A stretch of 64,000 nt of DNA from Plectosphaerella cucumerina. Taxonomy: Eukaryota; Ascomycota; Sordariomycetes; Glomerellales; Plectosphaerellaceae. The stretch lies in contig JAGPXD010000004.1 of assembly GCA_020746995.1 (NCBI GenBank), forward strand, positions 3,162,001 to 3,226,000, given 5' to 3'. Under the pieces are notes generated by a model, which ran no database searches, was not told the DNA's origin, and was given only the letters and a program-made list of their open reading frames with translations. This document shows positions 1 to 9,785 of the stretch, piece after piece; positions within the stretch are counted from its first letter, which is position 1, and every line of letters begins with the position of its first letter. A program made the translations under genes and the position numbers.

Positions 1-2
1 CC

Positions 3-467
3 GCCGTCCCCGTACAGAGCTGCTGGAACGGCATCGTCGCCATGCCCGCCGCCCCCTTCTCCTCCTCCAATCAGCACGAGCGCCTCAAGTTCAGGGGTAT
101 CTCCGACTCCCTCGCCGGTCACCACCTCGAGGGCTCCGAGTGCTGCCTCATTCACGTCGACAACCCCCTCACCCAGGACCTGGGCGTCTTCCTCAACCCC
201 CGCGTGCGCGTCGGGTACAACCCCAAGGCATACGAGGCCACACATCCGGTGCCGGGGAGTAGTTGGGTCAGCGTATGGGGCATCCTTAGGGGCAGGCTCG
301 TCAACTACATCAGGGGGCTGAGCTCGACGTCATCACTGGATGACAAGGTCGTCAATGGCAGGATGGCCCTCTGGGAGGCAGAGAGCAAGTCGAATCATGA
401 GCCGGGGCGGATATGCCTGATCGATGAGACGCAGGTTATTGCCTGGAACGGCTGGAATCATGTCTGA
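3..467 (+). CDS. GT69 (CAP59/CMT1-type) mannosyltransferase, C-terminal part, 5' truncated by window edge
   Basis: The frame is open from base 3 to a TGA at 465-467 and gives 154 residues with no start; the first visible ATG (42) is internal. The text resembles the C-terminal part of the Cryptococcus Cmt1/Cap59 family (GT69), GDP-mannose-dependent alpha-1,3-mannosyltransferases of the secretory pathway. Family-typical stretches are the VQSCWNGIVAM block at the very start, then a conserved LEGSECCLIHVDNP block, then a tail with GRMALWEAES. The N-terminal signal anchor and the donor-site acidic motif must lie upstream of the window. The gene runs head-on into the next gene with a gap of only 165 bases. 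Family assignment is from sequence pattern; the sugar and acceptor are not determinable here. Confidence 0.82.
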   Translation, partial: AVPVQSCWNGIVAMPAAPFSSSNQHERLKFRGISDSLAGHHLEGSECCLIHVDNPLTQDLGVFLNPRVRVGYNPKAYEATHPVPGSSWVSVWGILRGRLVNYIRGLSSTSSLDDKVVNGRMALWEAESKSNHEPGRICLIDETQVIAWNGWNHV

Positions 468-632
468 AAAGACATGTACGAGCCACTTGTTTTCAAAGCG
501 TCTTGCATATTTGTATCATCATCACACGGGAAAGGGGGCATGATACCCTGAACGGTCTGCATAGGAAGCGATGTCATCATCTCTATTTTGTTTCATAAAG
601 CCCAAAAGTACGAACCGCCATATCCAGAACAT

Positions 633-2525
633 CTACGTCGAAGCTTCCGCAGCCTCGTCCTTCTCGTCGCCCTCAACATCCGACATGTTCGTGACCCTGC
701 TCAGGGGGCTCGGCCGCGGTCCCCTCTCCTGCTTCCACTTCATCCTCTCAGAGCCCGAGCGTGACACCTCAAGACCCATAGTGCGCACAAGGCCACCACG
801 ATGGCCGAAAAGCCCATTCTCGTTGCTCAAAACCCCCTTGCGAACGAGGTTTATGAACTCCTCCGTGCGGCCGGAACGCACCAGCTTGTCCTGGTCGGCC
901 AGGGTCGTGGCCGCCTCGAAATCAGCCACTTCCAGGAGCCTGCTGACCTGACTCCAGCTCATATCTGTGTCGGAGACGAGGTGCTCGCGGCTCCTTTTCC
1001 GCATGCGCTGGGTCACGAAGGCCTCGCCGGCCGCGAGGGCGCCGGTGCATGCTGGGACGAGGCCGCCTTGAGCCATGTCGGTGTCCCAGTCAATCTTGCC
1101 GAGGGCCTGGGCGAAGGCCTTGTTGTGTTGCTTGGCGGTGGGGGAAGCTGAGATCTCCTCGTGTTGGGCGGCGAGGAAGCGGGGGTTGCAGACTACGCCG
1201 AGCATGGTGGCGCGGATGATCTCGACGTTGCGGGAGAGGTAGTGCTGGACTTCCCGGGGGGAAGTGGAGGACGGCAGGGAGAGATGTTGTCGAATAGTGT
1301 CCAGGTACGGCTGGGCGGCGAGACCGAGGAGATGGCAGGGCTCTTCCTCTTCGACTTCGCACTTGAAGTTGCCGATGCTGTCGCGGCCGGAGTCGGAGTC
1401 GGACTCGGGGTCATTGTTGGAATCGAGGTAGTAGTCGACGAGGGATTCAGTGTCCAGGGGAGGCTCGGAGAGGGTGTCGATATCGGGAACGGCGAGGAAC
1501 TTGTCCTTGTCCTGGGACTCGGGCACAGGGGGCTCAGGGGCGGGGTGCGAGGGAGGGGTGACTTTGACGGCGACGGGTGGCTCGGGCTCGTCCATCCATC
1601 CATCATCCCAGCAGTCAGGGACTGTAAAGTCCTGACCTCGAAGTGCGGGATGAGTTGGCAGAGTTTGATAGCCTTGAGCCTGAGGGCCATCAGTCTGGTC
1701 CGAGGAGTCTGAGGAGAAGCTCACCGTACCCGGAATATCAACGACCTGGGGCCGCATGGGCTGGCCAACGCAGACGGGGAGGTTGGCGTGCTCGGTTTCC
1801 ATTGGCGTGAACGATGGCCGGTCAACGATGATGGCCTTGCGGGGAGCAGCAGAGGCGAGGGGAAGGACGTTTCCACGCACAGCGTCGGGTGCCCAACGAA
1901 TGTCATCCTCATAATCCTCCTCTTCCCCTTCCTCATCCTCCGCAGTCTGGAAGTCACCCCAGGTCTCGGGGACGGCTTCTTCATCGTCACAACCATCCTC
2001 AAGAGCTAGGGCCAGATACTTCCCATCAACGGGCTCCGCAGGAGACGGTGGGATAGCATCATAAACCTCCACATCCCACTCCTCCGGGCCCGCCTCCGCA
2101 GCCTCACCAATACCATCAAGATAGTCCCTCACCTCCGACCCAACCGACGTCCTCGAGCTAACCGACGCTCTAGAGCTGTTGAAATACATCAAGTCCAACG
2201 AGTCCCGACGACTAGTAGTGATATCCGTGCTCGCGCGGTTGCGGGCCTCGATGATCTCGCTAACACACATGTCGCTCTGCGACGCGAGCCAGCCGTTGAC
2301 GGCATCGGTGCCGCGGGCGGGAGGGGCGATCTTGCGCACAACCCTGCGGGGGTCGCGCGCGGTCTGGTTGATGACGTTGGCGAGGGCGTCGTCGCTGGTT
2401 TGGCCGGCGAGCCAGGAGAGGACCTCCTGGTGGCCGCGGGTGGGGATGAGGCCGGTGGAGGAGACGGCGGCGAGGATGACCTGTTGGCCTTGGGGGAGGG
2501 GCTTCTTCGACCACGGGAGGCGCAT
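633..2525 (-). CDS. Unrecognised acidic 630-residue protein
   Basis: One uninterrupted ORF of 630 residues begins MRLPWSKKPLP at an ATG at 2523-2525. I do not recognise a family. The N-terminal ~150 residues look ordered (a helical stretch DDALANVINQTARDPRRVVRKI near residue 45, written here only as a pointer) and are followed by Ser-rich text. Residues ~150-400 are strongly acidic and Pro/Ser-rich with D/E runs, so probably disordered. The last ~230 residues again look folded (segment SPREVQHYLSRNVEIIRATM near residue 425) and end in an acidic tail. There is no signal peptide, membrane segment or catalytic motif. Uniform C-ending codon use argues for a real gene. An intracellular scaffold-like protein is possible, but that is inference only. 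Confidence 0.7.
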   Translation of the reverse strand: MRLPWSKKPLPQGQQVILAAVSSTGLIPTRGHQEVLSWLAGQTSDDALANVINQTARDPRRVVRKIAPPARGTDAVNGWLASQSDMCVSEIIEARNRASTDITTSRRDSLDLMYFNSSRASVSSRTSVGSEVRDYLDGIGEAAEAGPEEWDVEVYDAIPPSPAEPVDGKYLALALEDGCDDEEAVPETWGDFQTAEDEEGEEEDYEDDIRWAPDAVRGNVLPLASAAPRKAIIVDRPSFTPMETEHANLPVCVGQPMRPQVVDIPGTVSFSSDSSDQTDGPQAQGYQTLPTHPALRGQDFTVPDCWDDGWMDEPEPPVAVKVTPPSHPAPEPPVPESQDKDKFLAVPDIDTLSEPPLDTESLVDYYLDSNNDPESDSDSGRDSIGNFKCEVEEEEPCHLLGLAAQPYLDTIRQHLSLPSSTSPREVQHYLSRNVEIIRATMLGVVCNPRFLAAQHEEISASPTAKQHNKAFAQALGKIDWDTDMAQGGLVPACTGALAAGEAFVTQRMRKRSREHLVSDTDMSWSQVSRLLEVADFEAATTLADQDKLVRSGRTEEFINLVRKGVLSNENGLFGHRGGLVRTMGLEVSRSGSERMKWKQERGPRPSPLSRVTNMSDVEGDEKDEAAEAST

Positions 2526-3394
2526 GGTTGATGTTGGGGGTGGGTGTTAGGGGGGTCTTTGGGTGCACTGAAGTTGGGTGTCGAGTGCGGTGAGGTAAAC
2601 AATGCGTTGTTGGGGCTGAATGAATGAATCGAGATGGTTCCCTCGATGATGATATAGGATATCCATGGCTGTTTCGAGATTCGTCGTGAGTTTCGTCTCA
2701 GGGGCTCTGTTCTGGTTGAGCGAGGATGTTTCCCTTACGATGAGGCGACAAAGCTTGTGTCTAGGGACACAGGAAGTATCAACGTAACGAAGCTGACTGT
2801 TTGCCAGGCTGCGCTTCTTCATGGGTGACCTGGAGTGCTTTTCCAGGCCATGCCCGCTAAGGGGCTTGTTCTAACATATTGTGTCTGTAAGGCATGTCTT
2901 CAAGGCAATGTCTCGGCATGGTTATCGTCATGGTCTCCATTTTTGATCTCAGCGTCAAAGACGACCGAGTCAAGCCCACGGATGTCTCGACAGTCCTGGA
3001 ACATGCGCCTTGGGTCTCCCTACTTAGCTGGAATCTTGAACAAAAGGCGGCAGTCACAAAGCAGGGGTGGATTCGTGTTGGTAGAAAATCAAGGCATTGT
3101 ATGCCGTGAAAGACGTCCACAAAGACGTTGTGCTGGCGTTCTGCAGCGTTGATTCTCCAACATACTCTTTGAGGCACATGGATGTAGAACAGAACAAGAC
3201 TCAAAAACACAACCAATGTCAGAGCTTGCGCATTGCCTGGGGAGGGATCTGTATTGAAGATTTCTATTTCAGAGGAAGGCAAAGACACATCGCATGTTTG
3301 AAGACATCACCGCAGACACATCAACACATTTCCAAAACATCACATCACCGGCATCAGCCGTATTCAAAAACTAGAAACCACCGCCAGAGACACC
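2526..3394. other. Spacer between two outward-facing genes, no gene seen
   Basis: This 869-base spacer separates the start of the acidic minus-strand gene from the start of the small Cys-rich plus-strand gene, so it should hold both promoters. Only short ORFs are present. The longest, on the minus strand up to 3288, lacks an ATG start and any family resemblance. Base composition is less GC-rich than the flanking coding DNA. Confidence 0.5.
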
Positions 3395-4000
3395 ATGTGC
3401 ATTAGCAGGCAAATCTACTTCAACCGGTGCGGCCACCTGCAGAAGGAATGGAGCCACTGCAGCAGGTACGTGGCCGAAGCCAGGAAGCTCCGCTACAAGT
3501 TCTTTCCGTGCCTTTTTTCCTTGACTTGCCCGTCGACGACGAAGTACATGGGCTGGCAGGACCCGGGGTCGTGCGGGAGGTGTCTCGGCCGGGAGAGGAT
3601 CGCAGACTGGCTCTGCTGCTTGGGCGGAGCCCCCGAGGAGCCGGCGCCGCAGGAGAGCGTCGTGCTCCCAAACGGGGGCGGATACCCCGTGGCCGCCCTG
3701 GCGGTGATGCCGCAGGGTCAGCTGTCCTCTGGCAGGACATCATTTTCAACGCAGGCCGTTGACGTTTACGGCGAGCCGAAGCGATATAGCTGGCTTGAGC
3801 TGAAGCCGCTGCCGCTGGTGCCGGGGACCGCGCAGGGTCCTCGGGCTCAGGATAGTGCTACTGCTGGGCAGGAGGAAAGCAGCACTGCTGGGGCGAAGGC
3901 ATCGCGGGACGATGTCTGGCCCGAGGGCATGTCGATAGAGGAGTACATGGAGGAGGTTGAGCTGCTGTGGAAGCGGGCGAGCATGAAGCAGGGGAAGTAG
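3395..4000 (+). CDS. Small Cys-rich fungal protein with CGH-type N-terminus, 201 residues
   Basis: A single ORF begins at the ATG at 3395 (context CACCATGTG, good for a fungal start) and ends at TAG 3998-4000. Residues 1-80 carry many potential metal ligands: C2, C12, H14, H21, C22, C39, C45, C60, C63, C74 and C75. They include a CGH motif at 12-14 and C-x2-C at 60-63. Short ascomycete proteins with a CGH...C N-terminus followed by a disordered tail are common but uncharacterised, and this looks like one. Residues ~80-170 are Pro/Gly/Ala-rich; the last 30 are charged and probably helical. No signal peptide is visible, so a secreted effector is unlikely. Zinc binding is inference from ligand spacing. 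Confidence 0.6.
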   Translation: MCISRQIYFNRCGHLQKEWSHCSRYVAEARKLRYKFFPCLFSLTCPSTTKYMGWQDPGSCGRCLGRERIADWLCCLGGAPEEPAPQESVVLPNGGGYPVAALAVMPQGQLSSGRTSFSTQAVDVYGEPKRYSWLELKPLPLVPGTAQGPRAQDSATAGQEESSTAGAKASRDDVWPEGMSIEEYMEEVELLWKRASMKQGK

Positions 4001-4145
4001 GACTGTGGCGGCACGATGATGTCAGGCCGGGGATGCTAGACATGATAAGCTAGAGCCGGAAGAGTTCGAATGCAAAAAGAGGTCACAGTCACCCGGGGGT
4101 GGAGAAATTGTCGGTCTGGTGATGTCTGAGTGATTTTCGTCCTGA

Positions 4146-4165
4146 GTGATGTGATGTGATGTGAT
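4146..4165. repeat. (GTGAT)4 microsatellite
   Basis: Four perfect GTGAT units in tandem, 146 bases downstream of the small Cys-rich gene. No function is suggested. Confidence 0.9.
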
Positions 4166-5055
4166 GCTTTCGTGGCCCCCTGTTCAAGGCACCGGTTTAA
4201 GGACCACGCTAGGGCGCGGGAACCGTACCCATGAGCCGTACTCAGGGGTTTAATCGAGGACTATTGCCGCGACGGTCCTCTGTGGCGGTGGATCACGGGA
4301 GGGAGGTCGGAGGAACGTGGAAGCGCTGGAGCGGCTGTAGCGTTGCAACCATCCATCAGTGGGCATGCGTAGCGACACGCGCGGCCACTCTGTGGTTTTA
4401 TTCTGCCGCCTGGAGGATGACCCCGTTTCTGGCCCGGGGTTGCGCAGGCGCCAAGCCGATAGACGGACGAGCTCGGCGACGGGCCGGTCTCTACAGCGCA
4501 TCAGGTTCGTTTGGGAAGGCCAGGTTGCAAGTTGCGGGATGGATTTCCCCAGGATTCTCGCGTGTTGATCCATGGAGAGGCCATGATCGTGGTTACGGAC
4601 TGTAGGGCTGCTGTTGGTTCATGACGTGTCAGCCCCGACGGTGGACGGAGCTACGAGATGTGGCTGGACAGTGCAACTGCGAAGAGATCGACAGGACACG
4701 GGAGACGACAGGCGCCAAGAGGGGGGTCAACGACTGACGAGGGGGACGCGAGGCCATCCTTCTTGGCCATCGTCCACATCAGCCCTATGCGTGGGGAGGA
4801 GCAGCAGCATCGTGCGGTGTGCCCAGATAATGCCACCTTGACCATGTTCATTGGGCGGGGGGGTTGCAACTTGCCGGGCCCTGCTGTCACCGGCTGGGTA
4901 AAGTATACGAGATCCCCGATAGGCGGTGGCACAGTGCAGGTCTGGACTGACTGTCTGTCTGCCAACAAAGAAGAGGAAGGGACAGCGAAGCAATCAGATG
5001 CGAGCGAGCCGTTTGTTCCGAGGCGTGCCGAAACGCGGTGACCCCGGGACAGTGC

Positions 5056-5103
5056 AGCGAAGCGAAGCGAAGCGCAGAGCGCAACGCAACGCAACGCAAC
5101 GCA
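5056..5103. repeat. Adjacent (GCGAA)n and (GCAAC)n pentamer repeats
   Basis: About three GCGAA units are followed, after a short CAGAGC interruption, by four GCAAC units (5081-5100). Both are 5-mers and probably arose by slippage. They lie in non-coding spacer. Confidence 0.85.
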
Positions 5104-5268
5104 GAGCGACAGAGGGTCTGGGCATCTGGCTGAATGCGGTGACCGAAAGGCCAGGGCATGACTTGACGTGCGTCTCGAAGGAGCACATATGCGCGAGGAG
5201 GGCGAGCATTGGCCGGGTGTTTGCTTGCTTTCGAGCCCGTGGACACGAAACGATGCGATGATAGAGGC

Positions 5269-5304
5269 CCAGAGCCAGAGCCAGAGCCCAAGCCAAGCCC
5301 AAGC
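5269..5304. repeat. (CAGAGC)n / (CCAAG)n short tandem repeat
   Basis: About three CAGAGC units run into a CCAAGC/CCCAAG-type repeat. It is imperfect, in spacer, with no coding context. Confidence 0.75.
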
Positions 5305-7022
5305 TCATCAACCGGGAACTGCGGGCGTCGGAGGAACCGCAAGCCGGTTGATGTGCTGCCCCCAGTCCAGCTTGCCGTGGCCCCTGGCTTTGGTTCACGG
5401 TGCTCGCTGTGAACACTGCAAATGGGCAGACAGAACAGAGCTGCAGGCGAGATGCAGGACTCAGGTCCAAGGTGGGTGGGTGCTGCGGCCGTGCTTGGGG
5501 TTGCTTTGCTGTGAGGTCCTCAGGTCCAGGTCCCACGGGCTGGTTTGGCCTCAGCCACCACTGGCCAACGGATCCTTGTACCGGGGGTGGGCGGTGATAG
5601 GCTCGTCGTCAATGTCTTGAGATGGGACGGTTTTCCGGGTGTCTGAGACATCTCATGCGACTCGCTACCACTGACGGTTGGGGGGTTTTCTCGAGAGACA
5701 GGAAGACGAGGAGGAAAGTGGATTACGTGGTCTGAAGCCGTCCCTCAAACGAGGCAGCAGCGAAAGGGAAAAAAACAGGGAGGAATTCGGGTGCCTTCGA
5801 TTTAGGACGGGCCGGCCGCGCGGGTGGTGTGTGATGAATGCGGACGTGGGAGGATGGGAAATTGGGGGCCGGGGCGGATGACAAACGAAGGGAACGAAAG
5901 GAAAGGGAGAGAGTGTGTGACCGTGGTGCCACGGTGGATGGTTGGTTCCAGATGGATGAGGTGGATGGGCGGGGCCGGGCTTCTCGGATTGCACGGCGAG
6001 CACTGTCATCATTTAGCGGCCTCGACGGGCGGCGAGAGGTAGCTTTCGATAGGGGGGCAGCCCTATGGCTGGCGACAGGCGGAGTTTGCATCACGCCACG
6101 AGGCCGCCGGGCTGTTAGCATTCTGTTGGTGTCCACTGCTTTAGGTCTAACATCTCGGCGCCGCGAGGCGGAAATGCCAGCAACGCCGCCCGGGCCGTGC
6201 ACTAACACCTGTCCCCCTCACCCGCCCCCCCTGTCGTCCCCCGGGCGTGGCTGATCTTCGCCAGGACTCGCCGTCCAGCGCTCCGCCTCGAACGGGGCCC
6301 CACCGGATCCGTCGCGATTGGCCCGCGTGCGACGGTGGTTTAGGCAGCAGCCTCCCAAGTGGTGCTCGGTGTCCCAAAAAGCGCCAGCGCTCGTTCTAGG
6401 GGACCACCAACCCCAGAAGTTGAGGACTCCAGCGTCCCTCGCTCGAACATCCAAACTTGAACCTCACCTCTCGTCCTCCAAACCCCATCTGCGCCCCCTC
6501 TTCGAACCTCCGACACCCCCCGAATCGAACAAACAACCCCCCGAACCTGACCTCGAACACCATCTTCCACCTCGACTCGAATCGTGTCCCCCCTTTTCCC
6601 CCCATCATCATCCTTCCTGCCCCCCAGATCGCGTCCTTTTTTGCCTCCCTTCCCCTCGAGCAACAAACAAACCATCGCGTTCCCTCGACTTCCATCAGCT
6701 TTTTTGGACATCACTCTGCCATCCCACCGCCGGCGACAGCGACGCGTGTTGGCCCCCGACGCCAGTGACCATCCATCCAGCCGTCTCGTCTCATCTGATA
6801 TCGTAACGCCCCGGCCTTTCCCTGTCGCACCGCACCGCTCTGCAATCAGGCATACCTTTATCGCCCCCTCGACATATATCCGCCGTCTCCGCGCCTCGCT
6901 CTATCGCCCGCCTTTCCTCGGCCCTTTTCCGTCATCTTCTCGACTTGAATCCTCATCGAACCATCGTTCGGTTGATCCAAGGCTTCGCTCGACTGCCTTC
7001 AATCACATCGAACACATCACAA

Positions 7023-7316
7023 GTAAGGACTGAGCCCTTTATTGCTCTTCTCTTCCCTTCCCTTCGCCTGTCCGTTCCTCCCGCTAGTCGTCGCGACGAA
7101 CCGGCCTCGCCTCGGATCGCCTCCCAACCAATCCTCCTCTTTCTCCCACCTCTTGCCCTTGCCCTTTCCCTTCCCCGGACACGTCTTTGGACAATTCGTC
7201 CTGGCATCGCTGGGGTGACTCACACACCGTCCTTATTGTCCCGACGCCCCCCGTCCTGCCATCACGCTTTCGCTGTCTCCATCTCCATCCAACCAGGGCT
7301 AACCGCCGCGCCGCAG
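7023..7316 (+). other. Probable 5'-UTR intron of the C2H2 gene
   Basis: A GTAAGG donor at 7023 and a GCTAAC branch point at about 7298 are followed by CAG acceptors at 7314-7316 and 7317-7319. This would remove about 294 bases from the leader. It explains why an open frame extends upstream of the preferred ATG at 7374 without that extension looking like protein. RNA data are needed to choose the acceptor. Confidence 0.45.
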
Positions 7317-7373
7317 CAGAGTAGGACACCGGCCATACCAGCCCGGTGCCCGCCCCCCCATACATCCTTCACC

Positions 7374-9785
7374 ATGTCCCTGCCGAACCCCCGCCGCAGG
7401 ACTCCGGTGACTCGCCCAGACTCGGCTTCCCAGGGCCTAGCTATTAAGACCATGGGCCTCCGCAAGGGCGCCACCTTCCACACTCCTCCTTCCTCTCCGC
7501 TGTCTTCAACCTCGGACGCCTTCGTCCCTCCCACCCTCAGCCGTGCCCAGTCCAACCTGGACGATGTCGTCGACGCCCACGTTCGCCGTGCCGCTCTCGT
7601 GATCGGCTCCGTCGATAAGACCCTCAGCCTCGAGGGCCTTCCTTCCAACAGACCTACCCGCGCCGCCTGGCGTGACGAGAGCATTCCCGTCCCCCGCGGC
7701 TTCCTCGCGCAGCCTCCCACAGTCGACCCCGCCATGGCCGCCAAAGAACACCAGCCCGCGCCCGAGCGCCGCTCCATGCGCCTGAGACAGCGTCGCTCCT
7801 CCAACAATCACGAATCAGACAGCGGTCTCGGCACTTCGCTGGCCTCCACAGTTGAGAAACACGCCGCCTCCTCAGCCACCGTTGGCCCTTCGTCAAAGAA
7901 GGCGTCAGCCATCACCAGGTCCGCCGCCACCGTGCAGAACCTTCCGGGCCTCACCCAAAAGGCCATCAACCGCATCAGCGAGCACATCCTTCGTCCTCTC
8001 CTGGCAAAGAGTGAGCTGCGCGACTTCCGTCCCATCCTTGTGGACGTCCCCTCCCGTATCGCCGAGAAGGAGATCGTCTGCCTTAGAGACCTCGAGAAGA
8101 CTCTCATCTTCATGGCTCCCGTAAGTTCACAAACACCTGACGACCTCGCTTGGGCACACGCTTATAAGACGATGATGAAGGAGAGGGCCAAGACCGCAGA
8201 CCTCTACCTCGACTTTTGCCTGTCCTCCATTCGCTGCATCCAAGCAACAGTCGAATACCTGCCGGAGCGTGACCAGACACGCACCACTGACCGCCCCTAC
8301 ACCAACGGCTACTTCATCGATCTCGTTGAGCAAATCCGCCAGTACGCCGACCAGCTCCGCGCCGCCAAGGACGCAGAGTCGGACGAGGTCGACATCATGG
8401 ATCTCGACCGGTACGTATCGCCAGCCGACGTCTTCGGACCTCCTCCCGCTGACATCCTGCCAAGCACCGACGAGGTCAAGCTCATCGGAGGCATTGCCGA
8501 GAACGGCCAGCCCGCCCAGCTCGTCCGCATCCGCAAGGACGGCAAGGCCATCTCCATGGCCACCGGCCTTCCCGTCGACATTGACGAGGACGTCAAGGGC
8601 CCCATCCAGCTCAAGCGCTCCCTTAGCCAGCAGGCCGAGGACGAGGAGGAGATCATGCGCTCCATGGCCCGCCGCAAGAAGAACGCCACTCCTGAGGAGC
8701 TTGCCCCCAAGCGTTGCAACCACCCCGGCTGCGACAAGGAGTTCAAGCGTCCCTGCGACCTGACCAAGCACGAGAAGACGCACTCGCGTCCCTGGAAGTG
8801 CCCCTTCACCACCTGCAAGTACCACGACTACGGCTGGCCCACCGAGAAGGAGATGGACCGCCACATCAACGACAAGCACTCGTCCGCGCCCCCCATGTAC
8901 GAGTGCCAGTTCCAGCCGTGCCCGTACAAGTCGAAGCGCGAGTCCAACTGCAAGCAGCACATGGAGAAGGCCCATGGCTGGACCTACGTCCGCACCAAGA
9001 CCAACGGCAAGACCACGACAAAGAAGTCGGTCAGCGACCCCAGCTCCGCTCAGCCCACGCCCCAGCTTGGCAACATGCCTACGCCGTCTAGCAACGCGAG
9101 CATCGCCACGCCCCCCGGCGAGACCGTCTCCCACTTCATGCCCTTCAACGGCGCCGGTCGCATGAGCAGCAGCAGCAACGCCGTGCTCGATTTCCCCGCC
9201 TACCCCACCAACGAGGAGTTCGCCGAGAACTTCCTCGCCACCGGCAACATGCTGATGGAGGACATCAACCTCGACCTTCCCCTGCTCGACCAGAGCACGC
9301 CCTCCAACAGCTCCTCGTACGGCCCCTACAGCACGTACCAGGACGGCGTTGACTTCACCATCAACGACGACATCTACGGCGCCCACGCTCAGATCCCCGC
9401 CCACATCGCCCAGCAGGCGTGGCAGGACAACAAGCTCATGGCCCAGCTGCAGCAGAACTACATGGCGCAGATGCCTGCTCAGCTCCCCATGCAGATGCCC
9501 CAGCAGCCCATGCACATCTCCCCCATCGGCGAGGGCAACGCCATGCTCTTCACCCCCAACTCCATGGCCGAGGTCGACGAGGGCTTCGAGGACCTTCCCG
9601 CCAACGGCGTCGGCGGCGACTTCCAGCTCTTCTCCAACACCGGCCTGTCCAAAGACCACCAGTTCGACTCTCTCTTCGGCGAGGTCCCGAGCACTGGCCT
9701 TGGCTTCTCGCAAAACCCGTCCCAAGACCTCTTCGCTGCCGACGGCATGGATTGGAATATGGACTTCTCCACCTACCAGCAGTAA
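7374..9785 (+). CDS. C2H2 zinc-finger transcription factor, ~787 residues
   Basis: The preferred start is the ATG at 7374 (context TTCACCATGTCC); the open frame continues upstream to 6945 but through pyrimidine-rich leader. A likely 48-base in-frame intron at 8121-8168 (GTAAGT donor, CTGAC branch, AAG acceptor) gives exons 7374-8120 and 8169-9785, 787 residues. Residues ~150-350 hold a conserved-looking helical region. At about residue 432 begins a tight block of three C2H2-type fingers: a classic finger (CNHPGCDKEF...H...H), a second with C-x4-C followed by YHDYGWPTEKEMDRH, and a third from about 495 (C-x4-C) ending KQHMEKAHGW. The rest is Gln/Met/Pro-rich, probably an activation region. The finger block matches a conserved filamentous-fungal family whose target I cannot name. 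It is convergent with MPH1. Confidence 0.85.
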   Translation: MSLPNPRRRTPVTRPDSASQGLAIKTMGLRKGATFHTPPSSPLSSTSDAFVPPTLSRAQSNLDDVVDAHVRRAALVIGSVDKTLSLEGLPSNRPTRAAWRDESIPVPRGFLAQPPTVDPAMAAKEHQPAPERRSMRLRQRRSSNNHESDSGLGTSLASTVEKHAASSATVGPSSKKASAITRSAATVQNLPGLTQKAINRISEHILRPLLAKSELRDFRPILVDVPSRIAEKEIVCLRDLEKTLIFMAPVSSQTPDDLAWAHAYKTMMKERAKTADLYLDFCLSSIRCIQATVEYLPERDQTRTTDRPYTNGYFIDLVEQIRQYADQLRAAKDAESDEVDIMDLDRYVSPADVFGPPPADILPSTDEVKLIGGIAENGQPAQLVRIRKDGKAISMATGLPVDIDEDVKGPIQLKRSLSQQAEDEEEIMRSMARRKKNATPEELAPKRCNHPGCDKEFKRPCDLTKHEKTHSRPWKCPFTTCKYHDYGWPTEKEMDRHINDKHSSAPPMYECQFQPCPYKSKRESNCKQHMEKAHGWTYVRTKTNGKTTTKKSVSDPSSAQPTPQLGNMPTPSSNASIATPPGETVSHFMPFNGAGRMSSSSNAVLDFPAYPTNEEFAENFLATGNMLMEDINLDLPLLDQSTPSNSSSYGPYSTYQDGVDFTINDDIYGAHAQIPAHIAQQAWQDNKLMAQLQQNYMAQMPAQLPMQMPQQPMHISPIGEGNAMLFTPNSMAEVDEGFEDLPANGVGGDFQLFSNTGLSKDHQFDSLFGEVPSTGLGFSQNPSQDLFAADGMDWNMDFSTYQQ

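Larger units (their letters stand above)
4001..7373. other. Spacer with short tandem repeats and a pyrimidine-rich leader of the C2H2 gene
   Basis: No recognisable protein or RNA gene lies here. Overlapping ORFs on both strands between 4231 and 6400 have no family resemblance and shift frame constantly. Short tandem repeats occur at 4146, 5056 and 5269 and are listed separately. From about 6300 onward the plus strand becomes C/T-rich with few G's, typical of the 5' leader of a long fungal regulatory mRNA, and leads into the C2H2 gene. Confidence 0.5.

Noticed and set aside
2857..3288. 143-residue minus-strand ORF with a hydrophobic stretch
   Set aside because: No ATG start at its 5' end (GTG) and no homology; it lies in a probable promoter.
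8127..9725. 532-residue minus-strand ORF inside the C2H2 gene
   Set aside because: It is antisense to a domain-bearing gene; Leu/Val/Gly/Asp-rich text is the expected mirror of GNC/C-ending codons.
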